From contig OY755237.1 of assembly GCA_963576725.1 (NCBI GenBank), positions 68,011,472 through 68,075,471 of the forward strand: a stretch of DNA of 64,000 nt, written 5' to 3'. This stretch comes from Azorinus chamasolen. Lineage: Eukaryota; Mollusca; Bivalvia; Cardiida; Solecurtidae. The position numbers and the translations under genes are program-made. Positions within the stretch are counted from its first letter, which is position 1, and every line of letters begins with the position of its first letter. The notes beneath the pieces are model-generated. The model saw nothing but the letters and a program-made list of their open reading frames with translations, searched no databases and was not told the DNA's origin. Shown here piece by piece: positions 54,720 to 64,000 of the stretch.

Positions 54720-54824
54720 ATGATGGCGTCTCCACCTAAAAAGCCAAAACACACCGGTCGTTTCCAAGAGGCATGGTTGATAGATCCTCTTTTTAAAGAC
54801 TGGTTGATGAAAAGAGTCAGCTAG
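54720..54824 (+). pseudogene. Fragment resembling the N-terminus of a hAT/ZMYM-type transposase-derived protein
   Basis: A 34-residue frame starting with two ATGs. Its end contains FQEAWLIDPLFKDWL, similar to the basic N-terminal segment ('...W..DP.FKDWL...') that precedes the zinc finger in many domesticated hAT-type proteins. A stop TAG follows and I cannot find the CxxC zinc-finger part in any frame downstream, so it is probably a decayed or truncated copy. It might also be a first exon whose splice donor I failed to see. Confidence 0.35.
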
Positions 54825-55319
54825 AGGTCTGAGTCGAGCAATGTCATTCTAATAAAATGCAGCGTCTATGTTACGGCCCATCACATCAGATAGCACTGAT
54901 TATCAACGTAGCTCGCTTGCTTGGCATAAATCTGCAACGGCCATCGATGGGCCTTGGAAATCAAGCGTTTCAAAGGTGAAGTATCAAAATCGCTCAGAAA
55001 ACCTGAAGGATTCTCTAACAGGCCAGTTAAAACTGTATATTTGTCGTAGTGCAACGTCATGTTACACATGTACTCTCGTTAATTTGGGATGAGAATCTTC
55101 AGTGAACCTACTGCTTTATTTTATTTCATATGCATTGTCTGTTACTATTTGAACGGAATGATCAGAACTTCAGCAAACAATGAGGTACAAAATACACTGT
55201 AGCTGAAACGTTGATAATTCTCATCAAAAGATTAATGTACTAGTATCATGGATGAAATGACCACAATTCAAGATATTCTCACAAATGAAAATAATAGTCA
55301 CAAAAACATGCTTCATTTA

Positions 55320-55505
55320 TTAACTCTTTGCACGCTAAGAAAATTTTGTATACAACAATTGTCGTCTGCTTCAATTCTTAAAATAAACTTTCTCTCATTT
55401 TTTTGCAAAAATATGGTCAAGATGACATTATGCAGCGTCTCATCTGGATCCAGACTGTTTGCATCTAGGTAATCACAGTTTCGCCGCTAGCGTGCAAAGA
55501 GTTAA
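55320..55505 (+). mobile_element. TTAA MITE, family J
   Basis: 186 bp; TTAACTCTTTGCACGCTA / TAGCGTGCAAAGAGTTAA. Has a C-like right core (CATCTGGATCCAGACTG) but the left core arm is missing. Confidence 0.82.
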
Positions 55506-55907
55506 GTTCAACTAGTTATTTAGAAATGCTTGCTGAAAGATCATAGAAATATCTTAAAACAATGAGAATATATAGATCTAACATTTTCATTATAAGATTG
55601 TGTATTTTTAATTTAAGAAAAAACTGGGACTCAACTCAGAGTCAAATGGGATTCAGTGGAACCAGTCTCTAGTTTTTCAAGAGCACTGAGTCCCTGGGGC
55701 TCAGTGAAAATCAAGGCTAGGGAGAACACTGTAAAATTATTGCTTATATTTATATTCAATAGGATAAGGGTTTAACATCATTTACCTTAAAAGCCTCGAT
55801 ATATATTGACTTCTTTTGAGTGGTATAGTAAGTTGTTTTATTGTATATTATCAACGCCATATATTTGCAAACAGTGCAGACTGAGATCGTTGTTTTCTAC
55901 TTTTCAG

Positions 55908-56065
55908 GTTTCAAAATGACTTCAGAGACTACACTATCTAAATTTGTGAGGAAGAAACTGGATCAAGATCTTCTGTGTGAATTCATATCCTTTTTTATTT
56001 CATGCTTTCCGGTGGTTTATCAGGATATAACAGTAGATTATCACTTGATAAACTTGCTGTTTTGA
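55908..56065 (+). other. Possible coding exon, weak
   Basis: A pyrimidine tract and AG (55906-55907) are followed 8 nt later by an ATG at 55916 opening a frame beginning MTSETTLSKFVRKKLDQDLL. The frame then runs into hydrophobic, unstructured-looking sequence and stops at 56063-56065. The first 20 residues look protein-like and a GT donor (GTGAAT near 55976) is possible. No partner exon was found, so this is weak. Confidence 0.2.
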
Positions 56066-56099
56066 ACAGTGAAATTATCAAATTGATAATTTCACTGTT
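56065..56099. repeat. Perfect 17-bp palindrome
   Basis: AACAGTGAAATTATCAA, one base, then its exact complement; directly after the weak exon candidate. Confidence 0.85.
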
Positions 56100-56445
56100 A
56101 CCAGACTACTTGTTCCCCCGTGGGGATTTTAACCTTCACTAAGCAGTCACATATTTAGAAAACCAATAATGTTCTTCTTTGATGGGGTCATTTTGCAAAG
56201 TTATGTTATATTTTTCAAAAAAGTTTCACAGGGAATAAATTTGATAACAAATGAAATAACAGCAGTACAAAATGAAATCCAAGCTGCCATTTTGGACCAT
56301 TTATAGTTACACACCTTTACATACGGTAGTATTATTCTATACAAAAAAAATAAAATTTCAAAACCTTTTTCGCTGTCAAGGATGATGTCTAAACGTATTT
56401 GAAAATGTTAGTTAGTAGTATTTATGAAACTGTCACGCGCCTGGC

Positions 56446-56810
56446 ACCTATGCTATGGAGCAAATGCTCTAATTAATACAATATTTTTAAAAAGAGACTT
56501 TTACAGAGGCGTCATAAGGCATCAATATGAGAGTATGGGGTAACAGAGAAAGGGTTATCACTAAAATCAGGATATGGTTTGAAAGGATTTGTCATAGATA
56601 TGTACCTTGTAATACTTTTATGAACAGAGTTGGACCCAGATCAAAATCTCCCGTAGGAGCCATCTTATTGGGGTCTACTGTGTATACTTATGAAATAATT
56701 GATCTGATTGTTTTATTTGTATCATTGTCAATATACTTGTGCCTATAATGCCATTATTAAATTCAGCTGATTTATATTATAAAATCATCATTATCTTACA
56801 TGAATATATA
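56446..56810. repeat. D fragment (56446-56541) and worn A2/B element (56551-56810)
   Basis: GGAGCAAATGCTCTAATTAA then ATGAGAGTATGGGGTAA; next a decayed core AAATCTCCCGTAGGAGCC and CATTATTAAATTCAGCTG interior. Confidence 0.5.
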
Positions 56811-57057
56811 TGTATATAATTTAAAGTAGCATTTTACCTTAATATGGTACAGGGGATTTTATTGCCAGTGTTTTCCTAGTTGGTGCTGAACTTTTAACAT
56901 ACATGTATACATGTACCATAATCGTGGTATAACTTCTTTTAATCCTTTCTTTCATATATAAACATGCGTTCACGCAATTGCAAACAGAGTAGACCCAGAT
57001 CAGACAGCTCCTATAGGAAATGACAGCAGTACAAGATGATAGGAGCTGTCACGGTCT

Positions 57058-57235
57058 GGGTCCATGCTTATAAAGCTTTTAGTTGAGTCTGAGTTCGTTC
57101 TCAAGTTTTTGATTGGTCAGATTTGAGCCTTTGGCTCAAATCTGACCAATCAAAAGCTTGAGAACTCAAATCTGACCAATCAAAAGCTTGAGAACGAACT
57201 CAGACTCAACTAAAAAGCTTTATAAGCATGGACCC
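57058..57235. repeat. 178-bp palindrome in an A core, with a 30-bp duplication
   Basis: Arms from GGGTCCATGCTTATAAAGC to its complement. The right arm holds a direct 30-bp duplication (57136-57165 and 57166-57195), so the arms differ in length. Confidence 0.85.
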
Positions 57236-57254
57236 AGATCTGGGTCTACTCTGT

Positions 57255-57562
57255 TTGTTTGTCACCAACTTTAACATTGGTCGTAACTTTTGAGCCATTG
57301 CAGATAGAGGCTTGATATTTGGCATGCATATGTATCTCATAAAGCCGTACATGTCAAGGTCATCCTTCAAGGTCCAAGGTCAAACATATAGGTCAAATTA
57401 CTGACTTTAGAGATCTATAGAGACTTGATATTTGGCATGCATACGTTTATCTCATGATGCTGCACATTTTGAGGGTGACATGTCAAGGTCATCCTTCAGG
57501 GTCAAAGGTCATATTGGGGGGGGGGGGGGGGGCATAGTATTTCACAAACACATCTTGTTTCT
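57255..57562 (+). mobile_element. Pearl-like insert, two tandem units and poly-G
   Basis: Two units with GACTTGATATTTGGCATGCA and ATGTCAAGGTCATCCTTCA about 115 bp apart, then 17 G (57516-57532), GCATAGTATTTCACAAACAC and CATCTTGTTT. Confidence 0.65.
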
Positions 57563-57643
57563 ATGAATATGCAGTGGGTATTGAAATTTGAAATATAAAT
57601 AGAACAGGGAAAGGGTTAAAAAAGAGCTTCTGGCATTTTGTAC

Positions 57644-57740
57644 ACTGGTGGCTGCTTAATGCAGAATGAAAGCAATGCAGAAAGCTCATGGGAAGCTTTC
57701 TGCATTGCTATCAGTCTGCATTAAGCTATCATCTGTATTT
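57644..57740. mobile_element. P-type hairpin core
   Basis: GCTTAATGCAGAATGAAAGC arms around AAGCTCATGGGAAGCTT; terminal repeats lost. Confidence 0.7.
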
Positions 57741-57778
57741 TGAGAAACCTATATTTCTTAATTGAATGGTTATTATAT

Positions 57779-58028
57779 TTAACCCTTTCCCTGTTCTGTG
57801 TTTATTCCAAATTTCAATACCTACTGAATATTCATGGACAAAATAGTTATAATGAAATATGGAAGGTGGAACATTGTAGATATTTTAGAAAGCAAAGAAA
57901 CAGATCTATCAAATTCTATTAGCAAACAGAGCAGACCCTGATCAGACGGCTCCTCTAGGAGCCGTCTGATCTGGGTCTACTCCGTTTGCAAATGCGTGAA
58001 AACACATGTATATGGGGGAAAGGGTTAA
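57779..58028 (+). mobile_element. TTAA MITE, family A, full length
   Basis: 250 bp; TTAACCCTTTCCCTGTTC...GGGGGAAAGGGTTAA; core GGCTCCTCTAGGAGCC. Confidence 0.93.
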
Positions 58029-58032
58029 CAGA

Positions 58033-58207
58033 CAGAGGTTGAGATATATGTAAGATGAATAAATCAAAACATTTTCAAGACTTTCTCCTTTATTTCTCCA
58101 CCAAATCCTATGTCGAGACGACAATTCTGAAGAGTGATCACAACATAAGTTTTGGTGGAGAAAAGACGTTCTTAGTATCTGAGTACGCATGTTTATCTGT
58201 TGCTCTG
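58033..58207 (+). mobile_element. MITE, family G
   Basis: CAGAGGTTGAGATATATG to TTATCTGTTGCTCTG; part of the left core arm deleted. Confidence 0.72.
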
Positions 58208-58488
58208 ATATTAGTTTTAGTAGTGTTTAGTTTCCCTTTAGAGTAAAGAACTTAGCAGAGTGTTTAGGGAGAAAAGGGTAAGTGTGTAATTTTCCTCATT
58301 TTACTTCCTTTATTATGTAAGATGAACATCATAGTTTTTGTAGTGCATACAGTATTATTTACCATCGTACATTTATAAAATATCATCTGTACAGGAAAAT
58401 TCTAAATAAAAGGAGTTTTTAGGCAGTCTTGGTAAAATATTTTAACCGTAACATCTTATTTTTACTTATCAGAATAACCTTCCATTAA

Positions 58489-58599
58489 TTAGCAAACAGA
58501 GCAGACCCTGATCAGAGGGATCCTATAGGAGCCGTCTGATCTGGGTCTACTCTGTTTGTAAATGTGTGAAAAGGTGTTTGCACGAATGAAAGGGCTAAC
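58489..58599 (+). mobile_element. Right half of an A element
   Basis: AGCAAACAGAGCAGACCCTG, core, GAATGAAAGGGCTAA. Nothing assigned from 58600 to 58951. Confidence 0.75.
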
Positions 58600-58951
58600 T
58601 ACCAACAAGGTAGGGTTTGTCTGGGAAATGAAATTTGGATAAAACATTACATCTATATCTACAACTCTAAATTACTCCGAGAACTTCATTAATTTGTGAT
58701 GCATTGTACAAACGCTTCCTTAAGCTTTGTTATGAGTAATTTTTACCATGGATTATCATCCGCACAACTGAATGGATGTTTATAAATATCAGATTCAGAA
58801 CATTGATAAGGTTAGTGTTTTTATCTTTACTATCAGAAAATGTAAAACATGTTAGATCTATTTTATCTTGCTTCAGTGTAGTTTCATATATCACACCAAC
58901 ATATTCATAATGTGGAAATCTTTTTATAAATTGTGAATTAGGGCTAATCCC

Positions 58952-59100
58952 TTAACCCTTTACTCCATGAATATTAATGAGATTAATTTTTTTAATGGCA
59001 CATGACCACAGGAATATTTGGCCATGGCATAAACTGTAGAATCATACCTCAGTTATATGATAAGAAAACACTTCTGAGCAGACATTTTGACACTCAGGTT
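58952..59100 (+). mobile_element. Left half of a B element
   Basis: TTAACCCTTTACTCCATGAA, GGCCATGGCATAAACTGTAG; core missing. Confidence 0.72.
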
Positions 59101-59102
59101 TC

Positions 59103-59352
59103 TTAACCCTTTCCCTGTTCTGTGTTTATTACAAATTTCAATACCTACTGAATATTCATGGACGAAAAGGTTATAATGAAATATGGAACATGGAGCATTG
59201 TAGCCATTTTAGAAAGTAAAGACACAGATCTTTGAAATTCTATTAGCAAACAGAGTAGACCCTGATCAGACGGCTCCTCGAGGAGCCGTCTGATCTGGGT
59301 CTACTCTGTTTGCAGATGCATGAAAACACGTTTATATGAGGGAAAGGGTTAA
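59103..59352 (+). mobile_element. TTAA MITE, family A, full length
   Basis: 250 bp with perfect centre GGCTCCTCGAGGAGCC; its last TTAA is shared with the next copy. Confidence 0.93.
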
Positions 59353-59581
59353 TGAATATTTATGTAAGAAAAATGACATCATGAATATTTATTAGTTAAA
59401 TTTTTATAATTTTAGTTGAACACATTAGTTTTTGGCATGACAGGTCACAGAAGCTATAGAATCATATAAATCCATAAGCAAACAGAGCAGACCCTGATCA
59501 GAAGGCTCCTTCAGGAGTCATCTGGTCTGAGTCTACTCTGTTTGCAAAGGCATTAGGTGTATCTAGGGAGTAAAGGGCTAA
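59349..59581 (+). mobile_element. TTAA MITE, family B, left terminus lost
   Basis: TTAATGAATATTTATGTAAG...GGAGTAAAGGGCTAA; core AGGCTCCTTCAGGAGTC. Confidence 0.82.
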
Positions 59582-59910
59582 AAAATATAGGAAAAAAGAT
59601 ATTGCTTAAGAATTGAAGCAGACAACTATTTTTGAAGACAAAGGTTATATACCGGTAAATGATAAAATAGGTTGAAATAATACATGTACATGTATATGTA
59701 GTTTCTTCCTTGTGTTTAGCCTTTTAATTAGATTATCTGTGAATAGACGTTATGACTGTCACAAGGATCCTTGTTGCAAACAAATAAGCAATTGAATGAG
59801 TGTCATGACAATAGAGTAAATGAGTTGTTACTGTTATGATTAACTTTTCTCGGATGAAATACATGCACAGATACACGTATGTTGCATGTTTATTTAAAGC
59901 TTGGTCGTGG

Positions 59911-60132
59911 TTAAGCCTTTCAGCACTGAAGTTTCAGCGTGGAATAGCCTGTCAGTGTTTAACTGCATGTACAGTACACTGAAGTATGAAAGATTTAAAC
60001 TTGCGAGAGTATTTTGAATGACAACCAGTGCAGACCCTGATTAGTGGGCTCCTCTGGGAATCCTCTGATCTGGGTCTACACTGTTTGCAAATGACAGTGC
60101 ATGTGTGTCGTGACCAGCATTCAAAGGATTAA
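59911..60132 (+). mobile_element. TTAA MITE, family K
   Basis: 222 bp; TTAAGCCTTTCAGCACTG / AGCATTCAAAGGATTAA; core CCCTGATTAGTGGGCTCC / CCTCTGATCTGGG with the usual unpaired position. Confidence 0.65.
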
Positions 60133-60176
60133 TATAATTATAATTATGGTAAATTCGGTATTATTGATCACCTCTA

Positions 60177-60424
60177 TTAACCCTTTCCCTGTTCTATGTT
60201 TGTTCCAAACGATACCTACTGAATGTTCATGGACAATAGTTATACTGAAATATGGAATGTGGACAATTTTTATAGCCATTTTAGAAAGTAGAGAAACAGA
60301 TCTTTCAAATTCCATTAACAAACAGAGTAGACCCTGATCAGACAGCTCCTATAGGAGCCATCTGATCTGAGTCTACTCTGTTTGCAAATGCTTGAAACCA
60401 TGTTTATATGAGGGAAAGGGTTAA
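60177..60424 (+). mobile_element. TTAA MITE, family A
   Basis: TTAACCCTTTCCCTGTTC...GAGGGAAAGGGTTAA; core CAGCTCCTATAGGAGCCA. Confidence 0.92.
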
Positions 60425-60499
60425 CACTTATCATGCTGAACAAATGATACAATTAAATTTTGATTTGTTGCAATTTTAAGTCCCAATTTGTTCAAGCAA

Positions 60500-60650
60500 T
60501 GGAGAAACTATAGACCAAGTGTCAAAACAGCTTTGGTCCTGATGAGATATGCCAAGTTACTCAGCATCTCATCTGGATCCAAGCTGTTGTATAGTGCAAG
60601 TCAGTTTGCAGCTAGCAGGACACAACATGACTGTTTGAAAATGTTAAGTG
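60500..60650 (+). mobile_element. Family I core and arms
   Basis: CTATAGACCAAGTGTCAAAAC, GGTCCTGATGAGATATGCC / AGCATCTCATCTGGATCC; termini unclear. Confidence 0.55.
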
Positions 60651-60929
60651 TTAACTCTTCACGTCATGATTGTTTATGTAGGATTAATGACATCATGAAT
60701 ATTAATTAGCTGTATGTTTATATTGGTATTATGAACAAGAAAATTAATTTTCATGGTAGATATTGTAGAATCATATCAACATTATTTCATAAGAAAACAG
60801 CTGCATGTAGAAAACAGCTGCAGTTGGGCAGTCCATGATCAGTCAACTCCTACAGGAGCTATCTTACTGGGGTCTACTCTGTTTGCAAATAATTATGTCA
60901 AAAGATATGTCTGTCAGATAAAGGGTTAA
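60651..60929 (+). mobile_element. TTAA MITE, family B, with a short internal duplication
   Basis: TTAACTCTTCACGTCATGAT...CAGATAAAGGGTTAA. GAAAACAGCTGCA is repeated twice (about 60793-60823). Confidence 0.82.
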
Positions 60930-61163
60930 CCCTTTCCCTCATAGAAACGTGTTTTCACACATTTGCAAACAGAGTAGACCCAGATCAGACGGCTCCTTGA
61001 TCAGGATCTGCTCTGTTTGCTTATGGAATTTGATAGATCTGTGTCTTTACTTTCTAAAATAGCAACAATGTACCACCTTCCATATTTGATAACAGCTGTT
61101 TTGTTCATGAATATTCAATGGGTATTAAAATTTGGACTAAACATAGAACAGGGAAAGGGTTAA
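60926..61163 (-). mobile_element. TTAA MITE, family A, core deletion
   Basis: TTAACCCTTTCCCTCATAGA...GAACAGGGAAAGGGTTAA; shares its first TTAA with the B copy; half of the core is missing (GGCTCCTTGATCAGG). Confidence 0.9.
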
Positions 61164-61208
61164 GTGGCCACTGGTTGTGTCCTCTCTCTAGTCCTCAACA
61201 GCCAAACG

Positions 61209-61463
61209 TTAATATCCCATTACTCCATGAATAATGATGTAAAAAATAATTACGCCATGAATATTTATACCCAACTGAATTTTTCATAATGGCATATGAA
61301 TACCTAATTTTTAAGCCAGGACAAAAACTGTATAAATATATCTTTATTATTTCATTGGAAACAGAGCAGACCCAGAACAGACGGCTCCTACAGGAGCAGG
61401 CTGAACTGGGTCTACTCTGTTTTCAAAGGCATAGAATTGGGTATTTATTGAGTAAAGGGTTAA
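61209..61463 (+). mobile_element. TTAA MITE, family B
   Basis: TTAATATCCCATTACTCCAT...TTGAGTAAAGGGTTAA; core CGGCTCCTACAGGAGCAG. Confidence 0.85.
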
Positions 61464-62956
61464 ATGACTGTTGGTTTAGAATTTGTTTGTAATCATATAA
61501 TTATGGAAACTTGATTTTTTTTTTAAGGAAGCAGATTATATCAAGATAAAACTAGAGGTTTTTGTCAAAAAAACGGATGTCTCCCCTCTAATAAAAACAA
61601 TATGTAAAGGGAAATCACTAAAAATGTTATGGTCTTGATGAATGATACTTCCCCTCATTATGCGTTTTCCACACTACATTTTTCAAGAAGAAAATGATAA
61701 CAGCTAATAACTCCAAAAATACTGATACCAGATTTATGGCCCTTGTGCATGACACTTACTTTCATCATGTTCTTTCCAAAAATAAAATGTCATTCCAATA
61801 GCATCAGTCGAACAGGAGTTATTGATCGGCCAAAAAATGTAACAAAGGGCAATAACTCCAAAAGTATTGAAGCCAGAATTATGGCCCTTGTTCATGACAC
61901 TTTCTCTCATCATGCTCTTTCCATGTATGAAGTTTCAATACGATGGCAAGAGCCATGTAGGAGTTATCATCCGGACAAGAAAGAATTAAACAAATGTACA
62001 AGGGGCAATAACTCTAAATTTATTGAAGCTCGAGTTAAGGATCTTATGCATGACACTTTCTCTTATTATGATCGTTCCATGTATGAAGTTTCACTCCAAT
62101 GGCATGTGTCACATAGGAGTAATCATCTGGACAAAAAATTGTGATTGTTTTTACAAAGGGCAATAACTCCAATATTAGTGAAGCCAGAGTTATGGACCTT
62201 CTGCATGACACTTCCTCTTGTTATGATCTTTCCATATATGAAGTTTCAATCCAATGGCATGAGCCATATAGAAGTTATCGTCCGGACAAAAAAGTGTGAT
62301 TTTTTTACAAAGGGCAATAACTCCAATATTAGTGAAGCCAGAGTTATGGACCTTGTGCATGACACTTCCTCTCGTTATGATCTTTCCATATATGAAGTTT
62401 CAATCCAATGGCATCAGGCATATTGAAGTTATTGTCCGGACAAAAAATTATGATATTTTTTACAAAGGGCAATAACTCCAATATTAGTGAAGTCAGAGTT
62501 ATGGACCTTGTGCATGACACTTCCTCTCATTATGCTCTTTCCATATATGAAGTTTCAATCAACTGGCATCAGGCATATTGAAGTTATTGTCCGGACAAAA
62601 AATTATGATATTTTTTACAAAGGGCAATAACTCCAATATTAGCGAAGCCAGAGTTATGGACCTTGTGCATGACACTTCCTCTCGTCATGATCTTTCCATA
62701 TATGAAGTTTCAATCCAATGGCATGAGCCATATAGGAGTTATCGTCCGGACAAAAAAGTGTGATTTTTTTTTACAAAGGGCAATAACTCCAATATTAGTG
62801 AAGCCAGAGTTATGGACCTTGTGCATGACACTTCCTCTCATTATGCTCTTTCCATATATGAAGTTTCAATCAACTGGCATCAGGCATATTGAAGTTATCG
62901 TCCGGACAAAAAGTGTGACAGACAGACGGACAGACGGACGGACGTACTAACAAATG

Positions 62957-63192
62957 GGTAGTTGTGTGACTTTTTCCTTTGATCTTTTCTTGTGTGACTA
63001 GTCCCACAAGAAAAACTATTTTTGGCTCTAACTTTGGAAAAGAATGATCTGGAAGCTAACCCTAACCCTAACCCTATGTCCCACAACTGGCCAGGTTAAT
63101 GTCACAAGAAATGGCCAGGTTAATGTCACAAGAGATGGCCAGGTTAATGATTTTACTTGTGGGACTAGTTAGAAAAAGTCACACAACTACCC
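62957..63192. mobile_element. Insert with 21-bp perfect terminal inverted repeats
   Basis: GGGTAGTTGTGTGACTTTTT... and its complement at the right. Interior has three ATGGCCAGGTTAATG units and a telomere-like run. It splits the microsatellite of the host element. Confidence 0.82.
63056..63075. repeat. Interstitial telomere-type repeat
   Basis: CTAACCCTAACCCTAACCCT, three units of the TTAGGG-type animal telomere repeat, inside the TIR-bounded insert. Confidence 0.85.
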
Positions 63193-63361
63193 TTTGGTGA
63201 GTGCGGACAGACAGACGGACGGACGGACAGACGGACAGACGGACAGACAGACAACTCTCACGAAAACAATATGTCTCCCCCATATAAATATGGGGGGAGA
63301 CATAATGAGATGTCATCTTATCAGGATCTAAGATGATAAACAAGTGAATACAAACACAATG

Positions 63362-63751
63362 TTAACCCTTTACTCCATAAATACGCCTCTCTACATCTTT
63401 GCAAATTGAGTAGACCCAGATCAGATAGCTCCTGTAGGAGCCGTCTGATCATGGTCTGCCCTGTTTGCTTGTAATATAATATAGATATGACTCTACTGTT
63501 TCTGCAAAGGCCAAAACTTCTTTTGTCATTAATATTCATGATATTATTTTTTCTTAATTAGATTATTTATTACAACAGCATACGAACGGAGTACCTTTTG
63601 AATACCGTTATGGCAGAAACTATGGATCTATATTATTTCATAAACAAACAGAGCAGAACCTGATCAGATGGTGCCTACAGAAGTCATCTGATATGGGTCT
63701 TCTGTTTTCAAAGGCGTTACTAAGAAAGGTGTATTTATGGAGTGAAGACTT
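63362..63751. mobile_element. Two B copies fused head to head
   Basis: An inverted B (TTAACCCTTTACTCCATAAA, core AGCTCCTGTAGGAGCCG, left arm) runs at about 63550 into a forward B left arm, core GATGGTGCCTACAG and worn right end GGAGTGAAGAC. Confidence 0.72.
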
Positions 63752-63784
63752 GAATAGTGATCCAATAAGTTTTGGACTTTCTTT

Positions 63785-64000
63785 AATCCTTTGCAAACAG
63801 GGTAGATACAGATTGGATGGCTTCTGGAGGAGCCACCTGATCAGGGTCTGCTCTGTTTGCTTGTGGAATGGAATTATTTCTTCATAAATTTTCTTCAGGT
63901 TATGGGTAAATGATAAGTTTTTAATCATTTTCCTGTAAAGTATTAATGTAAGAAATATTAACATGAATATTTATTAGCTTACTCTTTTTAATGGCATATG
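63785..64000. repeat. A2 core fragment and start of a B element cut by the window
   Basis: 63785-63870: CTTTGCAAACAGGGTAG, core GGCTTCTGGAGGAGCC. From about 63925: TTTTCCTGTAAAGTATTAATG, B left arm. Confidence 0.6.

Larger units (their letters stand above)
56939..57619 (-). mobile_element. TTAA MITE, family A, with two nested inserts
   Basis: TTAATCCTTTCTTTCATATA and core at 56939-57057, core remnant after a palindromic insert at about 57236-57254, and the A left arm at 57560-57619 ending GAACAGGGAAAGGGTTAA. Confidence 0.75.
61554..63305 (+). mobile_element. Large pearl/Helentron-like element with seven or so tandem units
   Basis: Opens GGATGTCTCCCCTC and closes GGGGGGAGACATAAT (complementary ends). 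Units of about 155 bp with GGGCAATAACTCC, GCATGACACTT and CCATATATGAAGTTTCAAT repeat between about 61730 and 62915; units after 62150 are nearly identical. ACGG-type microsatellites (about 62920-62945 and 63210-63255) flank an inserted element. Repeat-derived open frames here are not genes. Confidence 0.82.

Noticed and set aside
61743..62950. Repeated frames with FPYMKFQSNGM and similar
   Set aside because: They arise from the 155-bp tandem unit of the pearl-like element; the same DNA gives frames in two phases, and none has a gene structure.
63638..63964. Open frames with phrases such as QTEQTLIRRLLQ, SDLGLLCLQ or SRPRSDSS, here and at many other sites on both strands
   Set aside because: They are translations of the A/B core (GAGCAGACCCTGATCAGACG) and recur wherever a MITE lies; no start context, introns or conservation beyond the DNA repeat.
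1..64000. CRISPR-like array from the regularly recurring palindromic sequences
   Set aside because: Spacing is irregular, copies are in both orientations, each is inside a unit with terminal inverted repeats and a TTAA or TA duplication, and the DNA is eukaryotic.
1..64000. Autonomous piggyBac or pogo transposase that could mobilise the MITEs
   Set aside because: No DDD/DDE transposase frame was found; the source elements must lie outside the window.

Overview
This is eukaryotic, AT-rich, intron-containing animal DNA. The organism is most likely a bivalve mollusc. That is an inference from three things: tandem-repeat elements of the oyster/clam 'pearl' / Helentron type, tRNA-derived SINEs, and a TTAGGG-type telomere repeat. 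No operons or bacterial features are present. I see two clear protein genes, one probable small gene and one gene fragment. (1) 3612-6303 (+) is a two-exon gene for a 540-residue disordered protein of unknown function, with a Cys cluster, an acidic stretch and a PP1-docking-like KHVTF near the C terminus. (2) 20518-30528 (+) is a five-exon TIGAR-family histidine phosphatase (452 residues). Its two tiny 5' exons (32 and 38 nt) were assembled by hand from splice sites and phase. (3) 47202-47546 (-) is a 114-residue protein resembling the N-terminal RIIa/DPY30-like domain of adenylate kinase 5. (4) 54720-54824 (+) looks like a broken N-terminus of a hAT-type transposase-derived protein.

Almost everything else is short non-autonomous DNA transposons (MITEs). 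I name the families here for use in the feature list. TTAA-type (piggyBac-like: TTAA target duplication, ends starting CCC or CTC): A (left end TTAACCCTTTCCCTGTTC, about 250 bp), A2 (A-like right end, different left interior), B (left end TTAACCCTTTACTCCATGAA, about 245 bp), C (left end TTAACCCTTTCGCTGCCA, about 215 bp), D (about 228 bp, core with GAAACCATTGTGATAAATAG arms), E (TTAACCCTTCGCTTGCT, 216-255 bp), and rarer H, I, J and K. TA-type (Tc1/mariner-pogo-like, ends CAGT...ACTG): P1 to P7. A further family G has CAGAG...CTCTG ends. Strand for these elements means the orientation in which the longer sub-terminal arm lies on the left.

Nearly all these elements are built round a central palindrome of 60-80 bp. 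The palindromes are modular. The same 14-bp centre GCTCCTATAGGAGC occurs in families with different ends and different target sites. All TTAA families except D and J also keep one unpaired position in the stem: CCTGAT on the long-arm side against ATCTGG on the short-arm side. Several chimeric or double-ended copies break exactly at this palindrome. This modular palindromic core is the most interesting thing in the window.

Layout: 1-3600 MITEs and a SINE nested in a MITE; 3612-6303 gene 1; 6371-20100 dense MITEs with many nested pairs; 20200-30600 TIGAR, whose exons are hugged by MITEs; 30600-47200 MITEs, one pearl-like element and one SINE; 47202-47546 the small gene, lying between the arms of an inverted duplication (41867-42535 and 48246-48826); 48840-49945 MITEs; 49945-55300 a MITE-poor stretch with a pearl-like array, a tRNA-like sequence and the hAT fragment; 55320-64000 MITEs and two further pearl-like elements. 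Most short open frames in the window are translations of these repeats, not genes.
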